DNA of 52,342 bases from Mucilaginibacter sp. (GCF_025359345.1 NZ_JANYGQ010000030.1:1-52342); one strand, 5' to 3'. Shown: positions 17,618-26,866, counted from the first letter of the stretch. Notes: a model not told the origin generated them from the letters alone. Made by a program: numbers and translations.

Positions 17618-18910
17618 ATGAAGAAAACAATATTTTTTGTGGTTACCCTGCTTTTAGCTGTAAAGGCTATTGCGCAGGCCGAACCTGCCAACTATTTGGC
17701 TGCTGTTACCCGGTTTACCCAATATTATAACCATGACCAGCCCGACAGCATTTTTGCCATGTTTAGCACCGAGATGAAGGCATCGCTGCCACTCGAGACT
17801 TTTAAGCCCACTACCATCCAACTAAAATCGCAATATGGCAACCTGCTTAAAACCGAGTTTGTAAAAGTCACGTCGCAATTGGTGGTGTATAAGGCTACGT
17901 TTCAAAACAGCACATTTTTGCTGAACCTGGCCCTTAATCCACAAAATAAGTTGACCGGCCTGCTGCTAGGACCCTACAAACCCGAAGATAATGCAAAGAC
18001 CGGTGTAACGCTCGACCCATCGCTTGATGAAACACCTATTGTACTAAAGACTTTAACCGGCACCATTTCGGGCTCGCTGGTGATGCCAAAAAATCCATCT
18101 GGCAAGATACCGCTGGTACTGATTTTAGCTGATTCAGGACCCACCGACAGGGACGGCAATAACGCTAAAACAGGCGCAGCCGGCAACACCTACAAAATGC
18201 TTGCCAACGATCTGGGCAAAAACGGCATAGCAACGGTACGTTATGACAAGCGCCTGGTTGGCGCCAGCGTTACCAAAAGCAAGGAGTCGGAATTACGGTT
18301 GGAGGATTATGGCGATGATGCACTGGGCCTCACCAATATGCTGAACGACGACCAGCGTTTCTCGAAAATTATATTGTTTGGCCATGGCGAAGGCGCACTG
18401 GTTACTTCGCTTATTACAAACGACGTGCCGGCAAAAGGCGTTATTGCCGCCGAATGGGCAGCCGACCCGGGCGACAAATTATTAAGGGATCAATTAAAAG
18501 GTAAAGCCGGCTTTTTACAGGACGAGTTTAAAGCTTTTATGGATAGCCTGCGTAAAGGCAAGCTAACGCCAAACATCGACCCGGCATTGTATTACATTGC
18601 CAGGCCAAGCATACAGAACTTTATAATGAGCTATTGCCGCTACGACCCTTTACGCGGGGTAAAACGGATAAAAGTGCCGCTGCTGCTGATACAGGGAACT
18701 ACCGACAAAATGGTTAACGTTGAAAATGGCCGCAGGTTTAAAAAATCAAAATCAGACGCTACACTGGTGGAGATAAAGGGCATGAACCATATTTTAAAAG
18801 ATGCCCCCGACGATGACGAACAAAACGTTGCTACCTACAGCAAACCCGACCTGCCATTAAGCCCCGGACTGGTGCCGGCAATTGTAGAGTTTGTGAATAA
18901 GGTGAGGTAA
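17618..18910 (+). CDS. exported alpha/beta-hydrolase with substituted nucleophile
   Basis: A 430-aa exported protein. Residues 1-20 are a signal peptide. Residues 25-118 resemble a DUF3887-type domain. Residues 140-430 are an alpha/beta hydrolase with the ADSGPTDRDGNN oxyanion-hole region, Asp363 (GTTDK) and His391 (GMNHILKD). The nucleophile elbow reads G-H-G-E-G (255-259): Gly257 replaces the catalytic Ser of the usual GHSEG. The codon is GGC at 18386-18388, one base from the Ser codon AGC. The other two triad residues remain, so this is either a pseudo-enzyme, a protein using another mechanism, or a sequencing error. Confidence 0.85.
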   Translation: MKKTIFFVVTLLLAVKAIAQAEPANYLAAVTRFTQYYNHDQPDSIFAMFSTEMKASLPLETFKPTTIQLKSQYGNLLKTEFVKVTSQLVVYKATFQNSTFLLNLALNPQNKLTGLLLGPYKPEDNAKTGVTLDPSLDETPIVLKTLTGTISGSLVMPKNPSGKIPLVLILADSGPTDRDGNNAKTGAAGNTYKMLANDLGKNGIATVRYDKRLVGASVTKSKESELRLEDYGDDALGLTNMLNDDQRFSKIILFGHGEGALVTSLITNDVPAKGVIAAEWAADPGDKLLRDQLKGKAGFLQDEFKAFMDSLRKGKLTPNIDPALYYIARPSIQNFIMSYCRYDPLRGVKRIKVPLLLIQGTTDKMVNVENGRRFKKSKSDATLVEIKGMNHILKDAPDDDEQNVATYSKPDLPLSPGLVPAIVEFVNKVR

Positions 18911-18922
18911 AAACATCAGTTA

Positions 18923-19072
18923 TCGTCATTGCGAGGAACGAAGCAATCTTTACGCGTGCTGATCAAGGAGCAAAAGCTTTGTGGCGACCTGTCAGCCGCA
19001 TTTTGATCTTCACAAACATAACGGTTCATTGATTGTCCTGTGCAGAGATTGCTTCGTTCCTCGCAATGACGA
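18923..19072. repeat. family A palindromic element (150-bp form)
   Basis: Bounded by perfect 27-bp terminal inverted repeats (18923-18949 and 19046-19072) starting TCGTCATTGCGAGG. The interior is about 90% like that of 27174-27323. It stops 8 bases before the stop codon of the DinB gene. Looks like a MITE-type non-autonomous element. Confidence 0.9.
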
Positions 19073-19079
19073 ATGTCGC

Positions 19080-19553
19080 TTACTTCCAATCTCCCAGCAA
19101 TCTTCGTATCACTATAATCTCACCGATATGATAGGCATTATGGTCGGCAATTTGCAGGGCTTCGCGCAGGATGGATTGGCCTTCGCCATGTTCAAGGGGT
19201 TGGTAAATATCGCTGTGCTCAAGCAATTCAATAAACTCGTCTAAATCATCATCGATCTGTTTAAGGGCCCCATTCCAGGCATCATCATCTTCGGGGGCAA
19301 CTTCGTTCGGCCAGTATTCGTCGGGCCACTTTGGCGATTGGTGATCGGCATCCTTACAAAAACGCATCATGTCCCACTGGGCAATGCGGATATGCTCAAC
19401 CAGTTGCCATATGGTGTAAGGCATGTTGTCGGGCTTAACGCCGCGCAATTTGGGGTTTAATCCCTTTATTGCTTCGTGAAACGAGGCGTGGGCACTGCCG
19501 CCCTGCAGCAGCTTTGAGATTTCGTTGATTAATATTTTATGCTGATTTTCCAT
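19080..19553 (-). CDS. DinB-family protein
   Basis: A 157-aa four-helix-bundle protein of the DinB/YfiT-like superfamily. Likely metal-binding histidines lie in QLVEHIRIAQWD (about residue 53) and IADHNAYHIGEI (about 138 and 142). Members are putative metal-dependent hydrolases or thiol transferases of uncertain substrate. Single gene, convergent with the repeat element at 18923-19072. Confidence 0.9.
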   Translation of the reverse strand: MENQHKILINEISKLLQGGSAHASFHEAIKGLNPKLRGVKPDNMPYTIWQLVEHIRIAQWDMMRFCKDADHQSPKWPDEYWPNEVAPEDDDAWNGALKQIDDDLDEFIELLEHSDIYQPLEHGEGQSILREALQIADHNAYHIGEIIVIRRLLGDWK

Positions 19554-19727
19554 CGGGGTTGTTTAAGAGGTTAACAAATATAGGAGGATTTGGTTGGGGC
19601 GTTTGGAAAAGACTGAAAGCTCGCCAGATCACGGGCATCATCCCAGTCCGGCCAGTTTAATATTTGGCCTGGTACGGCCATTAAACAATTATTTTGCGTT
19701 AGTTTAGCGGTGCAAAGGCCTTCACAA

Positions 19728-20615
19728 ATGAAAAACCAGGTAATTTATATTTTGATGCTTTTGATACTTGTTGCTTGCGGGCAGACAGGCAGCAAAGTGG
19801 TTAAAAAAGAAAACATCCGCCTTAAAAATGATACCAGCCACGTTATTGCGGGGAGTATCTCGCCGGCAAGCGATACGCTGGCAATCCCGGGTGATACCAT
19901 TCCTAAAGTGGCAGTCCCGGCGGATGCTATACAAGTGGTAACCAATGCCAATGCCATTACCGATACTACTGATGGAATAAAAACCGTACAATGTGCCAGT
20001 TACGGCGCGGATGATGTTGATGCAAATATTGCCAAACTAAAATGGAAGGGCCTGTTTGAAACTAAAGGCAACTATTTTATAAATGATACCCGGGTAAAGT
20101 TTACACAACAACATTCTGACTTAGATACCGGCAATGCCAATACCGGCTGGCGGATTAACAGCAATATTAAAGCTAACAATGTAATTTTAATATCGGGCGC
20201 AAAAGGCCTTGTGAATGGCCCTGTTAAAATGGCCCTGCTGTCGAAAAGATTACCTGCGGCTGGCCAAAAGCTCCAGTTTACATACAACGGCGTTTCTTAT
20301 GTGCTTTACACAACAGGGCGAAAGACCGGCGGGTTAGTTTACAATTACAAGTTACACCTGCTGGCAAATGTTAAGGGCAAGTGTTTTAACCAGGTGCTGA
20401 AAGCATTACCGGCCGACGTATCGTTTGGTGGCGTGGGCGACATGTCGGAAGATATAGCGATTGATTTTGCGGGCGATATCGACGGAGATAATATTCCTGA
20501 TTTTATCATCAGCCGTTCGGGTTATTCTTATGGTTATACCGAATTGTATTTATCGCGACCGGCCGGGAGCAAGGCCATTTTAAAGTTGGTCTCCGAGTCG
20601 GGGGTTTCTGATTAA
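19728..20615 (+). CDS. hypothetical lipoprotein with calcium-binding-like loop
   Basis: A 295-aa predicted lipoprotein; lipobox LVACG follows a hydrophobic signal. An in-frame GTG at 19710 would add six residues; ATG 19728 gives a normal signal. Near the C-terminus, DFAGDIDGDNIPDFII resembles an FG-GAP/VCBS-type calcium loop (DxDGDxxPD). No enzyme motif. Function unknown. Confidence 0.75.
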   Translation: MKNQVIYILMLLILVACGQTGSKVVKKENIRLKNDTSHVIAGSISPASDTLAIPGDTIPKVAVPADAIQVVTNANAITDTTDGIKTVQCASYGADDVDANIAKLKWKGLFETKGNYFINDTRVKFTQQHSDLDTGNANTGWRINSNIKANNVILISGAKGLVNGPVKMALLSKRLPAAGQKLQFTYNGVSYVLYTTGRKTGGLVYNYKLHLLANVKGKCFNQVLKALPADVSFGGVGDMSEDIAIDFAGDIDGDNIPDFIISRSGYSYGYTELYLSRPAGSKAILKLVSESGVSD

Positions 20616-20770
20616 CAACGCGTAGTCTGTCAACAAATACCATTTTCTCCATAGCTAAAAAAGCTAATGCTGCCGTTTTTCCCAATATTTTTAGTACATT
20701 GTAACTTTTACGGTTATTATTTGTTAAGCAACAGTTAATAAACCGTTTTATTTAAAAATTCATTTATCAA

Positions 20771-21016
20771 ATGGCAGCCAAAAACTCTACCCCGGCTACG
20801 GCAGTAAAAAAGGAAAATTTCGTTACAAAATTTGGCGAAATTGTAAAAGACAACGAAAAACTAAGGGATAATTATAAAATCCAGTTTTTTGATACAGCAG
20901 CAAAAAGCAACTATGTTATCAACGGACTCAACGGAAAATCAATGAACGTGCTTGAGGCTTTAACGCTGGAAGAACGCGAGGAATACAAGGTTTTGAAGAG
21001 CAGTTGGCAGGATTGA
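20771..21016 (+). CDS. hypothetical small protein
   Basis: An 81-aa soluble protein with a short Ala/Thr/Lys-rich N-terminus, then a mixed core (FGEIVKDNEKLRDNYKIQFF) and an acidic helix (EALTLEEREEYKVLKSSW). No family recognised. Own start ATG. The low complexity of the N-terminus is typical of short Bacteroidetes cytosolic proteins. Confidence 0.6.
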   Translation: MAAKNSTPATAVKKENFVTKFGEIVKDNEKLRDNYKIQFFDTAAKSNYVINGLNGKSMNVLEALTLEEREEYKVLKSSWQD

Positions 21017-21018
21017 CC

Positions 21019-21235
21019 TGGATTAAGCAGATTTGTGGGATTTATGGGATGCCTTATTGATGTCCGTTTGTCCGTCCGTTTTTCGGGATGACAGTATGCG
21101 GACAAGTTTCCGGACACTGCTCGCTTAACTGCTGCCTCATTTCTGATTTTGGTACCCTATTGGGGTTCAGACACTGACAGCCGTAAGTAATCTTGAAAAT
21201 CTTTTAATCAGCCAAATTATGGTTCAAACAATTAG
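21019..21235. repeat. family C hairpin with flanking nonad words
   Basis: 21061-21116 holds TGTCCG words (TGTCCGTTTGTCCGTCCG) and inverted GCGGACA/CCGGACA words. Before it, 21019-21050 repeats 9-base words GATTTGTGG and GATTTATGG. After it, 21195-21235 carries AAAATCTTT/TAATCAGCC/AAATTATGG words. A related stretch lies at 22905-23060. Confidence 0.65.
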
Positions 21236-21265
21236 GATGCCTGGTTGCATTTTCTACGGATCGTG

Positions 21266-21778
21266 TTACACAGGCATTTGCAACAGCGCAAAAGTCCCAT
21301 CTTTATAATGCGCCGGCAGGTCGGGGGTGTAGTCGATACCTGTGTTCCCGGTATGGGTAAAACCGCTGCTCACATAGTAGCTAATCAGGCGGTCGTTGCC
21401 GCCGCCGGTATCCATCCGGATGTATGACAAATCATTAGCTTTCGCATACTCCCTTGCCCAATCTACAATATGCTTCAGCAGGTTGTGCCCCCGAAAAAAC
21501 TGGCTGGTGGCTATGCGGTGAATATAAACGGCAGCAACGGTACCTGAGTCTTTCCAAATAAGCGGGTCGCTGAGCGTGATGCAAAAAGTAGCGACAATTT
21601 CGCCTTCAGCAATAACTTTGTAATGCCGGTGCTCGTCAATTTCTTTCGCTATTAGCGCCGGTTCAAAGCCCAGCCAATGGTTATTGCCCACTTTTTTCTG
21701 ATAGGCGATAGCATCATCATAGAGCTTAAAAATGATTCCAGAGTCGGTATGTTGGGTGTTTTGTATTTCGATCTGCAT
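21266..21778 (-). CDS. GNAT-family N-acetyltransferase
   Basis: A 170-aa acetyl-CoA-dependent acetyltransferase. The fold is visible: AVYIHRIATSQFFRGHNLLKHIVDWAREYAK contains the acetyl-CoA pyrophosphate loop (QFFRGHNLL, a variant of Q/RxxGxG/A), then LSYIRMDTGGGNDRLISYYVSSGFTHTG. Substrate unknown. ATG 21778 is preferred over an in-frame TTG at 21805, because a perfect -7 box TAAATTTG (21794-21801, minus) lies between them. Confidence 0.88.
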   Translation of the reverse strand: MQIEIQNTQHTDSGIIFKLYDDAIAYQKKVGNNHWLGFEPALIAKEIDEHRHYKVIAEGEIVATFCITLSDPLIWKDSGTVAAVYIHRIATSQFFRGHNLLKHIVDWAREYAKANDLSYIRMDTGGGNDRLISYYVSSGFTHTGNTGIDYTPDLPAHYKDGTFALLQMPV

Positions 21779-21793
21779 AGGTCGTATAGTGCT

Positions 21794-21801
21794 CAAATTT
21801 A
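21794..21801 (-). promoter_or_regulatory. -7 promoter box of the GNAT gene
   Basis: TAAATTTG on the minus strand, 15 bases upstream of ATG 21778; fixes the start downstream of an in-frame TTG. No clear -33. Confidence 0.4.
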
Positions 21802-21825
21802 GCAATAAAGCCCTTCTTGTTTAAC

Positions 21826-22788
21826 TTAAAGTGTTATGTGCGGCAATATTTGTTTTATTACAACCTGTTGCATTAAGACGGGCTCGGTAACCGGCACCAG
21901 GTGCCCCGATTTGTAGAACCAGAAAATGTTCTTTTTTGGCGCAGCCAGTTGTTTGTAATACTTTTCTGAAAGCAGGTAATTGGTTTGATGGTCATTACGG
22001 CCCACAAAAAAATAAACCGGGCAATTAACTTTGGGCATCGAAACCGTTAGATCAATATAGTTAGCCTCTTTAAAAAGCGCCGTCATTTCCGAGTTTTCGG
22101 TGAAATACTTTTTAAATTCCGTGGTGTCGCCAATGTCCTCACCATTCAAAACCGACAGCCATTTGCGGTCGTAATAATTTTGCAATCCGTTTTCAAACGG
22201 GATCTTCACTTTTGCAAGCTCAGCAATAGCCCTTTTATTTTTTTGTTGCACGGCCTTCTGCTTTAATTCGTTTAACGATATCCGCTCACTTTCCCACTGA
22301 TTTACCGCCGGACTTACCGCCATGTAAGCGTACACTTGTTCGGGATGTTTATCGGCCATGTAAAAACCCAGCACGGTGCCCCACGACCAACCCATAATAA
22401 ACAGCTTTTTTTGGTGGAACTGCTTCAGCAGGGCCGTTACCAATTGGTGGGTATCATTTTCATACAGCTTAACCGTTAATTTTACCGGCGAAGGGTTAAG
22501 CTTCAGTGTTTTCCCGCAGTTACGCTGGTCCCAGGCGACAACGACGAAGTGTTTCTTTAATTCATCGAGGTAAAACTTATTTTCATCATATATCCCCTCC
22601 GAACCAGGTCCGCCGGTTATAAACAGGAACAACGGTTTCGAGCGGTCCTTTCCTTCAATTTTAACTACCTGCTTAATGCCGCCTGCGGGGATAGCTTCGG
22701 TGGTATCAATTTTGGTTTGGGCGAGGCATTGACTGCCCAAAAGGATGGTTACAGAGAAAAGGAAGATGCTGCAGAATGCTTTTATCAT
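21826..22788 (-). CDS. exported alpha/beta-hydrolase, proline-iminopeptidase-like (S33)
   Basis: A 320-aa exported hydrolase with a signal peptide ending in CLAQ (residues 1-24). GGPGSEG is the S33 HGGPG-type oxyanion motif, WDQRNCGKT follows, GWSWG holds the nucleophile Ser, GRNDH the Asp and SGHLVP the His, so the triad is complete. Probably a periplasmic peptidase or esterase; the substrate is unknown. Confidence 0.88.
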   Translation of the reverse strand: MIKAFCSIFLFSVTILLGSQCLAQTKIDTTEAIPAGGIKQVVKIEGKDRSKPLFLFITGGPGSEGIYDENKFYLDELKKHFVVVAWDQRNCGKTLKLNPSPVKLTVKLYENDTHQLVTALLKQFHQKKLFIMGWSWGTVLGFYMADKHPEQVYAYMAVSPAVNQWESERISLNELKQKAVQQKNKRAIAELAKVKIPFENGLQNYYDRKWLSVLNGEDIGDTTEFKKYFTENSEMTALFKEANYIDLTVSMPKVNCPVYFFVGRNDHQTNYLLSEKYYKQLAAPKKNIFWFYKSGHLVPVTEPVLMQQVVIKQILPHITL

Positions 22789-23007
22789 TATTAAATATTA
22801 AACAGATTTTGATTAGATGACGTTTGGTACCAGGAGTATGTTACAGTGGTGAACCTTGATTTGTTTGATTAAAGATTACCTCCCCCTGTCTGCCCGTAAG
22901 TTACAATGAAAATCTGTTAATCGTGTGAACGGCGACGCCCTCTTGAACGCCACTAAAAAACAATTAACAGGTGAAAAATCAAGGTTCAAACAAATGGGCG
23001 ATGGTTT

Positions 23008-23053
23008 TGTCCGTCCGTTTTCCGGGACGGGTGGTAGCGGACGGTTTCGGACA
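23008..23053. repeat. family C hairpin
   Basis: TTGTCCGTCCG on the left and GCGGACGG/CGGACA on the right, around a GGGACGGGT middle. It is the main landmark of the 413-bp gap between the S33 and M24 genes, whose remainder holds a degenerate AAAATCTG/TTAATCG nonad stretch (22905-22990) and no gene. Confidence 0.7.
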
Positions 23054-23201
23054 GGTATTAAAACTAAGACATTTTGAGCGCTGTACACGCACGGATAGCC
23101 GGCTTATTAACCACGAATAATCCATCAAAATTATTTATAATTTAGCTTCAGTTAGCCGGGTGTTCATAGCTAAACAGCTGACCGCTTTAAAAAAACATTT
23201 T

Positions 23202-24479
23202 ATGACTATTAAACGAAGAGATTTTATCGGCCTCACTACTGCAACCCTGGCAGCCGGTATGTTAACAGGCATGGCCTCATGTACCGAAAGCCCGAAAAAC
23301 GAAGCTGCCGGTGCAACGGCTACCCTGCAATCTATCACCGGCGATGTGGTGCCGATATCGCCGGCTGAAAGGCAGGCCAGGATTGCAAAGGCCCAGCGCC
23401 TGCTATCCGAAAACAAAATGGATGCTTTGGTGCTTGATGCGGGCACCGGGTTGCATTATTTTACCGGTATTACCTGGTGGCCCAGCGAGCGCACTATGGT
23501 GGCCATTATCCCTGCCAAAGGGGAGGTAAAATACGTGTGCCCCGGCTTTGAAGAAGCCCGCCTGCGCGAGCAGGTAATTATTGGAAAAGATGTGTACGCC
23601 TGGCAGGAAGACGAGAGCCCCTACCGGCTTATTGCCAATGCCATTAAAGATGCCGGTATTGTTTACCGGGCTGTTGCCATAGAAGAAAGCACCCGGTTTT
23701 TTATAGTTAATGGCATAAAGAAAGAGTCCCCGGATTTAAACTATTTAAGCGGCGACCCGGTAACCATCCCCTGCCGTTTAATAAAATCAGCCGCGGAAAT
23801 TAAGCTTTTGCAAAAGGCAAATGATATTACCCTTGCTGCCATCAAACACGCTGCGGGCCAGTTAAAGGAAGGCATGTCGCAGGGCGAACTTTCGTCGATA
23901 ATTATGTCGGCACAAGGCCAGCTGGGCGGCGCACCCGATTTTGCTTTATGCCTGTTCGGTAAGGCTTCGGCTTTTCCGCATGGATTGAAAGAGCCGCACC
24001 AGCTTAAAAAAGGGGATATGGTGCTGATGGATTGCGGCTGCGTGATTGAGGGGTATAATTCAGACATTACCCGTACCATTGTTTTTGGCGAACCAACCAA
24101 ACGGCAGCAGGAAATATGGTCGCTCGAAAAACAGGCGCAGGCCGCCGGGTTTGCCGCCGCAAAGATCGGGACGCCCTGCGAAGCCGTGGATGCCGCTGCC
24201 CGTAAAGTAATTACCGATGCAGGTTTCGGACCGGGCTACAAATTACCGGGACTGCCACACCGCACCGGTCACGGCATTGGTATGGACGGGCACGAATGGG
24301 GCAATATGGTAAAAGGCAACAAGCTATTGCTGCAGCCGGGCATGTGCTTCAGTATAGAACCAAACATTTCAATTGTAGGCGAATTTGGCGTGCGCTTAGA
24401 GGACTGTGTGTATATGACCGAACAAGGCCCGAGATGGTTTTCGCAGCCAAGTAAATCAATTAGTGAGCCGTTTGGGTAG
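23202..24479 (+). CDS. M24-family Xaa-Pro aminopeptidase-like protein, Tat-exported
   Basis: A 425-aa metallopeptidase of the pita-bread fold. Residues 5-10 RRDFIG are a twin-arginine motif and MASC27 a lipobox, suggesting a folded, lipid-anchored envelope protein. Metal ligands of the M24 fold are visible: Asp in DCGCVIEGYNSDITRT (both), His in LPHRTGHGIGMDGHE, Glu in IEPNISI and Glu in RLEDCVYM. Residues 55-190 form the N-terminal creatinase-like domain. The start at 23202 is chosen over 23160 since it places the Tat signal at the N-terminus. Confidence 0.9.
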   Translation: MTIKRRDFIGLTTATLAAGMLTGMASCTESPKNEAAGATATLQSITGDVVPISPAERQARIAKAQRLLSENKMDALVLDAGTGLHYFTGITWWPSERTMVAIIPAKGEVKYVCPGFEEARLREQVIIGKDVYAWQEDESPYRLIANAIKDAGIVYRAVAIEESTRFFIVNGIKKESPDLNYLSGDPVTIPCRLIKSAAEIKLLQKANDITLAAIKHAAGQLKEGMSQGELSSIIMSAQGQLGGAPDFALCLFGKASAFPHGLKEPHQLKKGDMVLMDCGCVIEGYNSDITRTIVFGEPTKRQQEIWSLEKQAQAAGFAAAKIGTPCEAVDAAARKVITDAGFGPGYKLPGLPHRTGHGIGMDGHEWGNMVKGNKLLLQPGMCFSIEPNISIVGEFGVRLEDCVYMTEQGPRWFSQPSKSISEPFG

Positions 24480-24530
24480 GGGCTTAAAGTTAATTATTTG
24501 TGCGGTATAACGGTATCGGTGTGGGTTCTA

Positions 24531-25304
24531 TCCGTCCGTTTTGTGGGACGGGTGGATGCGGACAAGTTTGCGGACAAAGACGGACGGGGGTTTAAACAAC
24601 AGTATTTATTTACATAGCATGCTGGCTACCTAAACGCGGACACCCCGATAAATCGGGGCGGTCGCGGGGAAGGCTGTTCAATTTGCACACTGCCACATTA
24701 ATTATAAATTTATGAGGAACTATTATTATTTATTTTGGAGTGATGCTACACAACGTTTTATTAAGCATAATCCTAAAGAAAGAGGTTGGGAACAGAAACC
24801 ATTAATTCTAATTTCCTGGGTATTTACACTAGCTGTGCTTAGCACGATGCTTTGGCTGAAATATTTCCATATTTATCACAGTAAAATTGGAACATTTGGA
24901 ATTTTTACGACAGTCGGAGAAAACATATCTTCCATTTTAGATATGGCCCTGGTATTCGTATTAATTTATATCATAAACTATGTTTTGATATTTTGGCGGA
25001 ATAGATATCTTTTGCTCATTGAAAAGTATCCTTTGGGGCTATTTAAACACAGCGTGTTTGTTCCAATGATTATGTTGGCATATTTTTTATTTACTATTTT
25101 CTTATATGGCTATTTAACTGGTCAGATGTAGGGCCTCATTTGGCTTAAGCATTTTCTATCACAAATGCGTGTGTTCTCGCGCGAGTATAAGGTTTGTCCG
25201 TCCGTTTTGTGGGACGCGGGAATGCGGACAAGTTTGCGGACAGTGGCGGACGGGGGTTTAAACAATAGCATTTGTCTACATAGCGTGCTGGCTACCTAAA
25301 CGCG
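24531..25304. repeat. two long direct copies of the family C element
   Basis: 24531-24638 and 25195-25304 are about 108-bp direct repeats: the TCCGTCCG hairpin, then GGGGGTTTAAACAA and an ACATAGC.TGCTGGCTACC tail. They bracket one small membrane-protein gene (24712-25131), perhaps a remnant composite insertion. The first is followed by a CCCCGAT/ATCGGGG hairpin (24643-24658). Confidence 0.75.
24712..25131 (+). CDS. hypothetical membrane protein
   Basis: A 139-aa protein with three or four hydrophobic segments (about 31-50, 72-95 and 115-135) and a Trp/Tyr-rich N-terminus. No family recognised. AT-richer than its neighbours and bracketed by two direct family C repeats, which could indicate acquired DNA. 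Confidence 0.65.
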   Translation: MRNYYYLFWSDATQRFIKHNPKERGWEQKPLILISWVFTLAVLSTMLWLKYFHIYHSKIGTFGIFTTVGENISSILDMALVFVLIYIINYVLIFWRNRYLLLIEKYPLGLFKHSVFVPMIMLAYFLFTIFLYGYLTGQM

Positions 25305-25428
25305 AGGGCACGAGAACTCCACCTCCTTGGGCCTTTGGCTGCATTCTCGCGCCAGATGAGGAAGAACGCTTACGGCAGCTGGGGCATTAATTACAACAAC
25401 TTATTCTTACATTAGGCCACCTAATAAG

Positions 25429-25436
25429 TACCTTTA
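25429..25436 (+). promoter_or_regulatory. -7-like box before the 25440 lipoprotein gene
   Basis: TACCTTTA, one mismatch from TAnnTTTG, ends 3 bases before the ATG; implies a leaderless or nearly leaderless mRNA. Confidence 0.3.
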
Positions 25437-25439
25437 TTC

Positions 25440-25898
25440 ATGAAGAAAATTTACTTTGTCTTTTTAGTTGGGTTATTATCTTGCAATAGTACACCTCAAA
25501 AAATTGCTGATAAAAACATAGAAAATTATATCAAAAGCAAATTAAATGATCCGAATTCGTTTGAGTTGGTTTCAGTAGATACAATAATCAAATCAAGAAC
25601 GAAAGTCATGTTGGACAGCATGCTTTACCCCGAAAATATTAAAAATGAATTTGATTTTCATGGTTATGAAAAGTATGTTGACAGCGAAAACCGTGTAAGG
25701 CCGGAGCTTAAAGAGGAAAACCTCAGCAACTTACGTAAAATAAAAAGTGGCGAACTTGTTTTTTATTATACCAAATGCACTTTTAGAATTGAAGAAAATA
25801 ACCGAAAAAAGCTTGTTAGGTATTATTTTGAATTAGATACCAACTATCAAGTGAAGAATTTTAGGAACATATCAGATGAAAATAGTATAATTAAATAA
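25440..25898 (+). CDS. hypothetical lipoprotein
   Basis: A 152-aa predicted lipoprotein: lysine-starting signal, lipobox GLLSC at about 15. The rest (KLNDPNSFELVSVDTI... TKCTFRIEENNRKKLVRYYFELD) resembles small Bacteroidetes lipoproteins that respond to stress or have a nuclear transport factor-like fold, but no family is claimed. AT-rich, like its neighbour at 24712. Confidence 0.65.
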   Translation: MKKIYFVFLVGLLSCNSTPQKIADKNIENYIKSKLNDPNSFELVSVDTIIKSRTKVMLDSMLYPENIKNEFDFHGYEKYVDSENRVRPELKEENLSNLRKIKSGELVFYYTKCTFRIEENNRKKLVRYYFELDTNYQVKNFRNISDENSIIK

Positions 25899-26034
25899 AT
25901 TTCAAGTCGAGACAGGACATTTTTTATTGTTGACATCGATGCCATTGCAATTATTGCAGTGCGGCTAGCATTTCAAACGTAAAATGTTACCGATGGTGGA
26001 TTTAGTAATGGAATGCAAAAAATAGCTTTTGGTT

Positions 26035-26268
26035 ATGGATGAATTAATAAACTACTTTAGTGTAAACGCTTGGCGAGATAATAATGATGGTTCTTTCGTG
26101 CGAGGCAGATCAGATGGTCGTTATATGATTATCAAAATTGATTTAGACTCTGCAACTGCCCAAAGTGTCATCTATGGGCGCCATCATGCTACTATAGTCC
26201 CCCCTAGCAACTGGCTCACTGCGAAATATATGCTACAATACGCACAAATGTTTGACGCAGGCGATTAA
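26035..26268 (+). CDS. hypothetical small protein
   Basis: A 77-aa soluble protein with no signal peptide; aromatic and Arg-rich (WRDNNDGSFVRGRSDGRYMIIKI). Homology not recognised. Start at ATG 26035; an in-frame TTG six bases upstream is less likely. Codon use is plausible, but confidence in its reality is modest. Confidence 0.45.
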   Translation: MDELINYFSVNAWRDNNDGSFVRGRSDGRYMIIKIDLDSATAQSVIYGRHHATIVPPSNWLTAKYMLQYAQMFDAGD

Positions 26269-26485
26269 ATTCCCCGCTGCCCCAAGCCTCCCTGCTTGTG
26301 GCCCGCCGACAGGTAATAACGCGCAGATAGCCCGCGTGCTAAGCACGTCGTACCGGCCACTGCGCTGATGCCTCGAGTGCCTCAGCATGACACCCTTTTT
26401 TTCATTTCCTTTTAAGATGCCAGATAATTTTATGCCTCAGCATCACACCCGACCAGTTGGCAGACAGCTTTACAGTCTTTTAAAA
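26269..26485. repeat. GC-rich degenerate repeat region
   Basis: No gene. A stretch at about 26274-26320 (CGCTGCCCCAAGCCTCCCTG) recurs near 26925-26975, showing a duplicated GC-rich word region next to the family A repeats. Confidence 0.45.
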
Positions 26486-26866
26486 TCAATCGACCATAAT
26501 CAGTGTATCAAAGGCCTCGCTTCGGTACTTTATAATAGTATCCACACTGCAGTCTTTCGACTTATACACACTATCCGGGCCGATTGGGCTACCGGTTTCT
26601 TTGTATATCCCTATAATCCGGTTGCTGATTGCAGTGTCCCCGTGTTGGTAGATCTTGCATAAACAAAGGGCGAAGTTGTTTTGAGCCGCCCGGTAAATGT
26701 CATAGTCGGGTGAATAACCATTGTGGTAATTAAAATGAACCGTGCAGGACCTGAACTGTAAAGTCTGCGTTTTCCGCTCGTTGATATAAGGGATGATCAC
26801 CGTAAAAATTACCACCGCCAGGGCAAGTATGCCCAGTACTATTGCAGCTGTTTTGCGTTCTTCCAT
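26486..26866 (-). CDS. hypothetical single-pass membrane protein
   Basis: A 126-aa protein with one hydrophobic segment near the N-terminus (residues 7-26) and an extracytoplasmic domain containing four cysteines. No family recognised. Confidence 0.6.
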   Translation of the reverse strand: MEERKTAAIVLGILALAVVIFTVIIPYINERKTQTLQFRSCTVHFNYHNGYSPDYDIYRAAQNNFALCLCKIYQHGDTAISNRIIGIYKETGSPIGPDSVYKSKDCSVDTIIKYRSEAFDTLIMVD

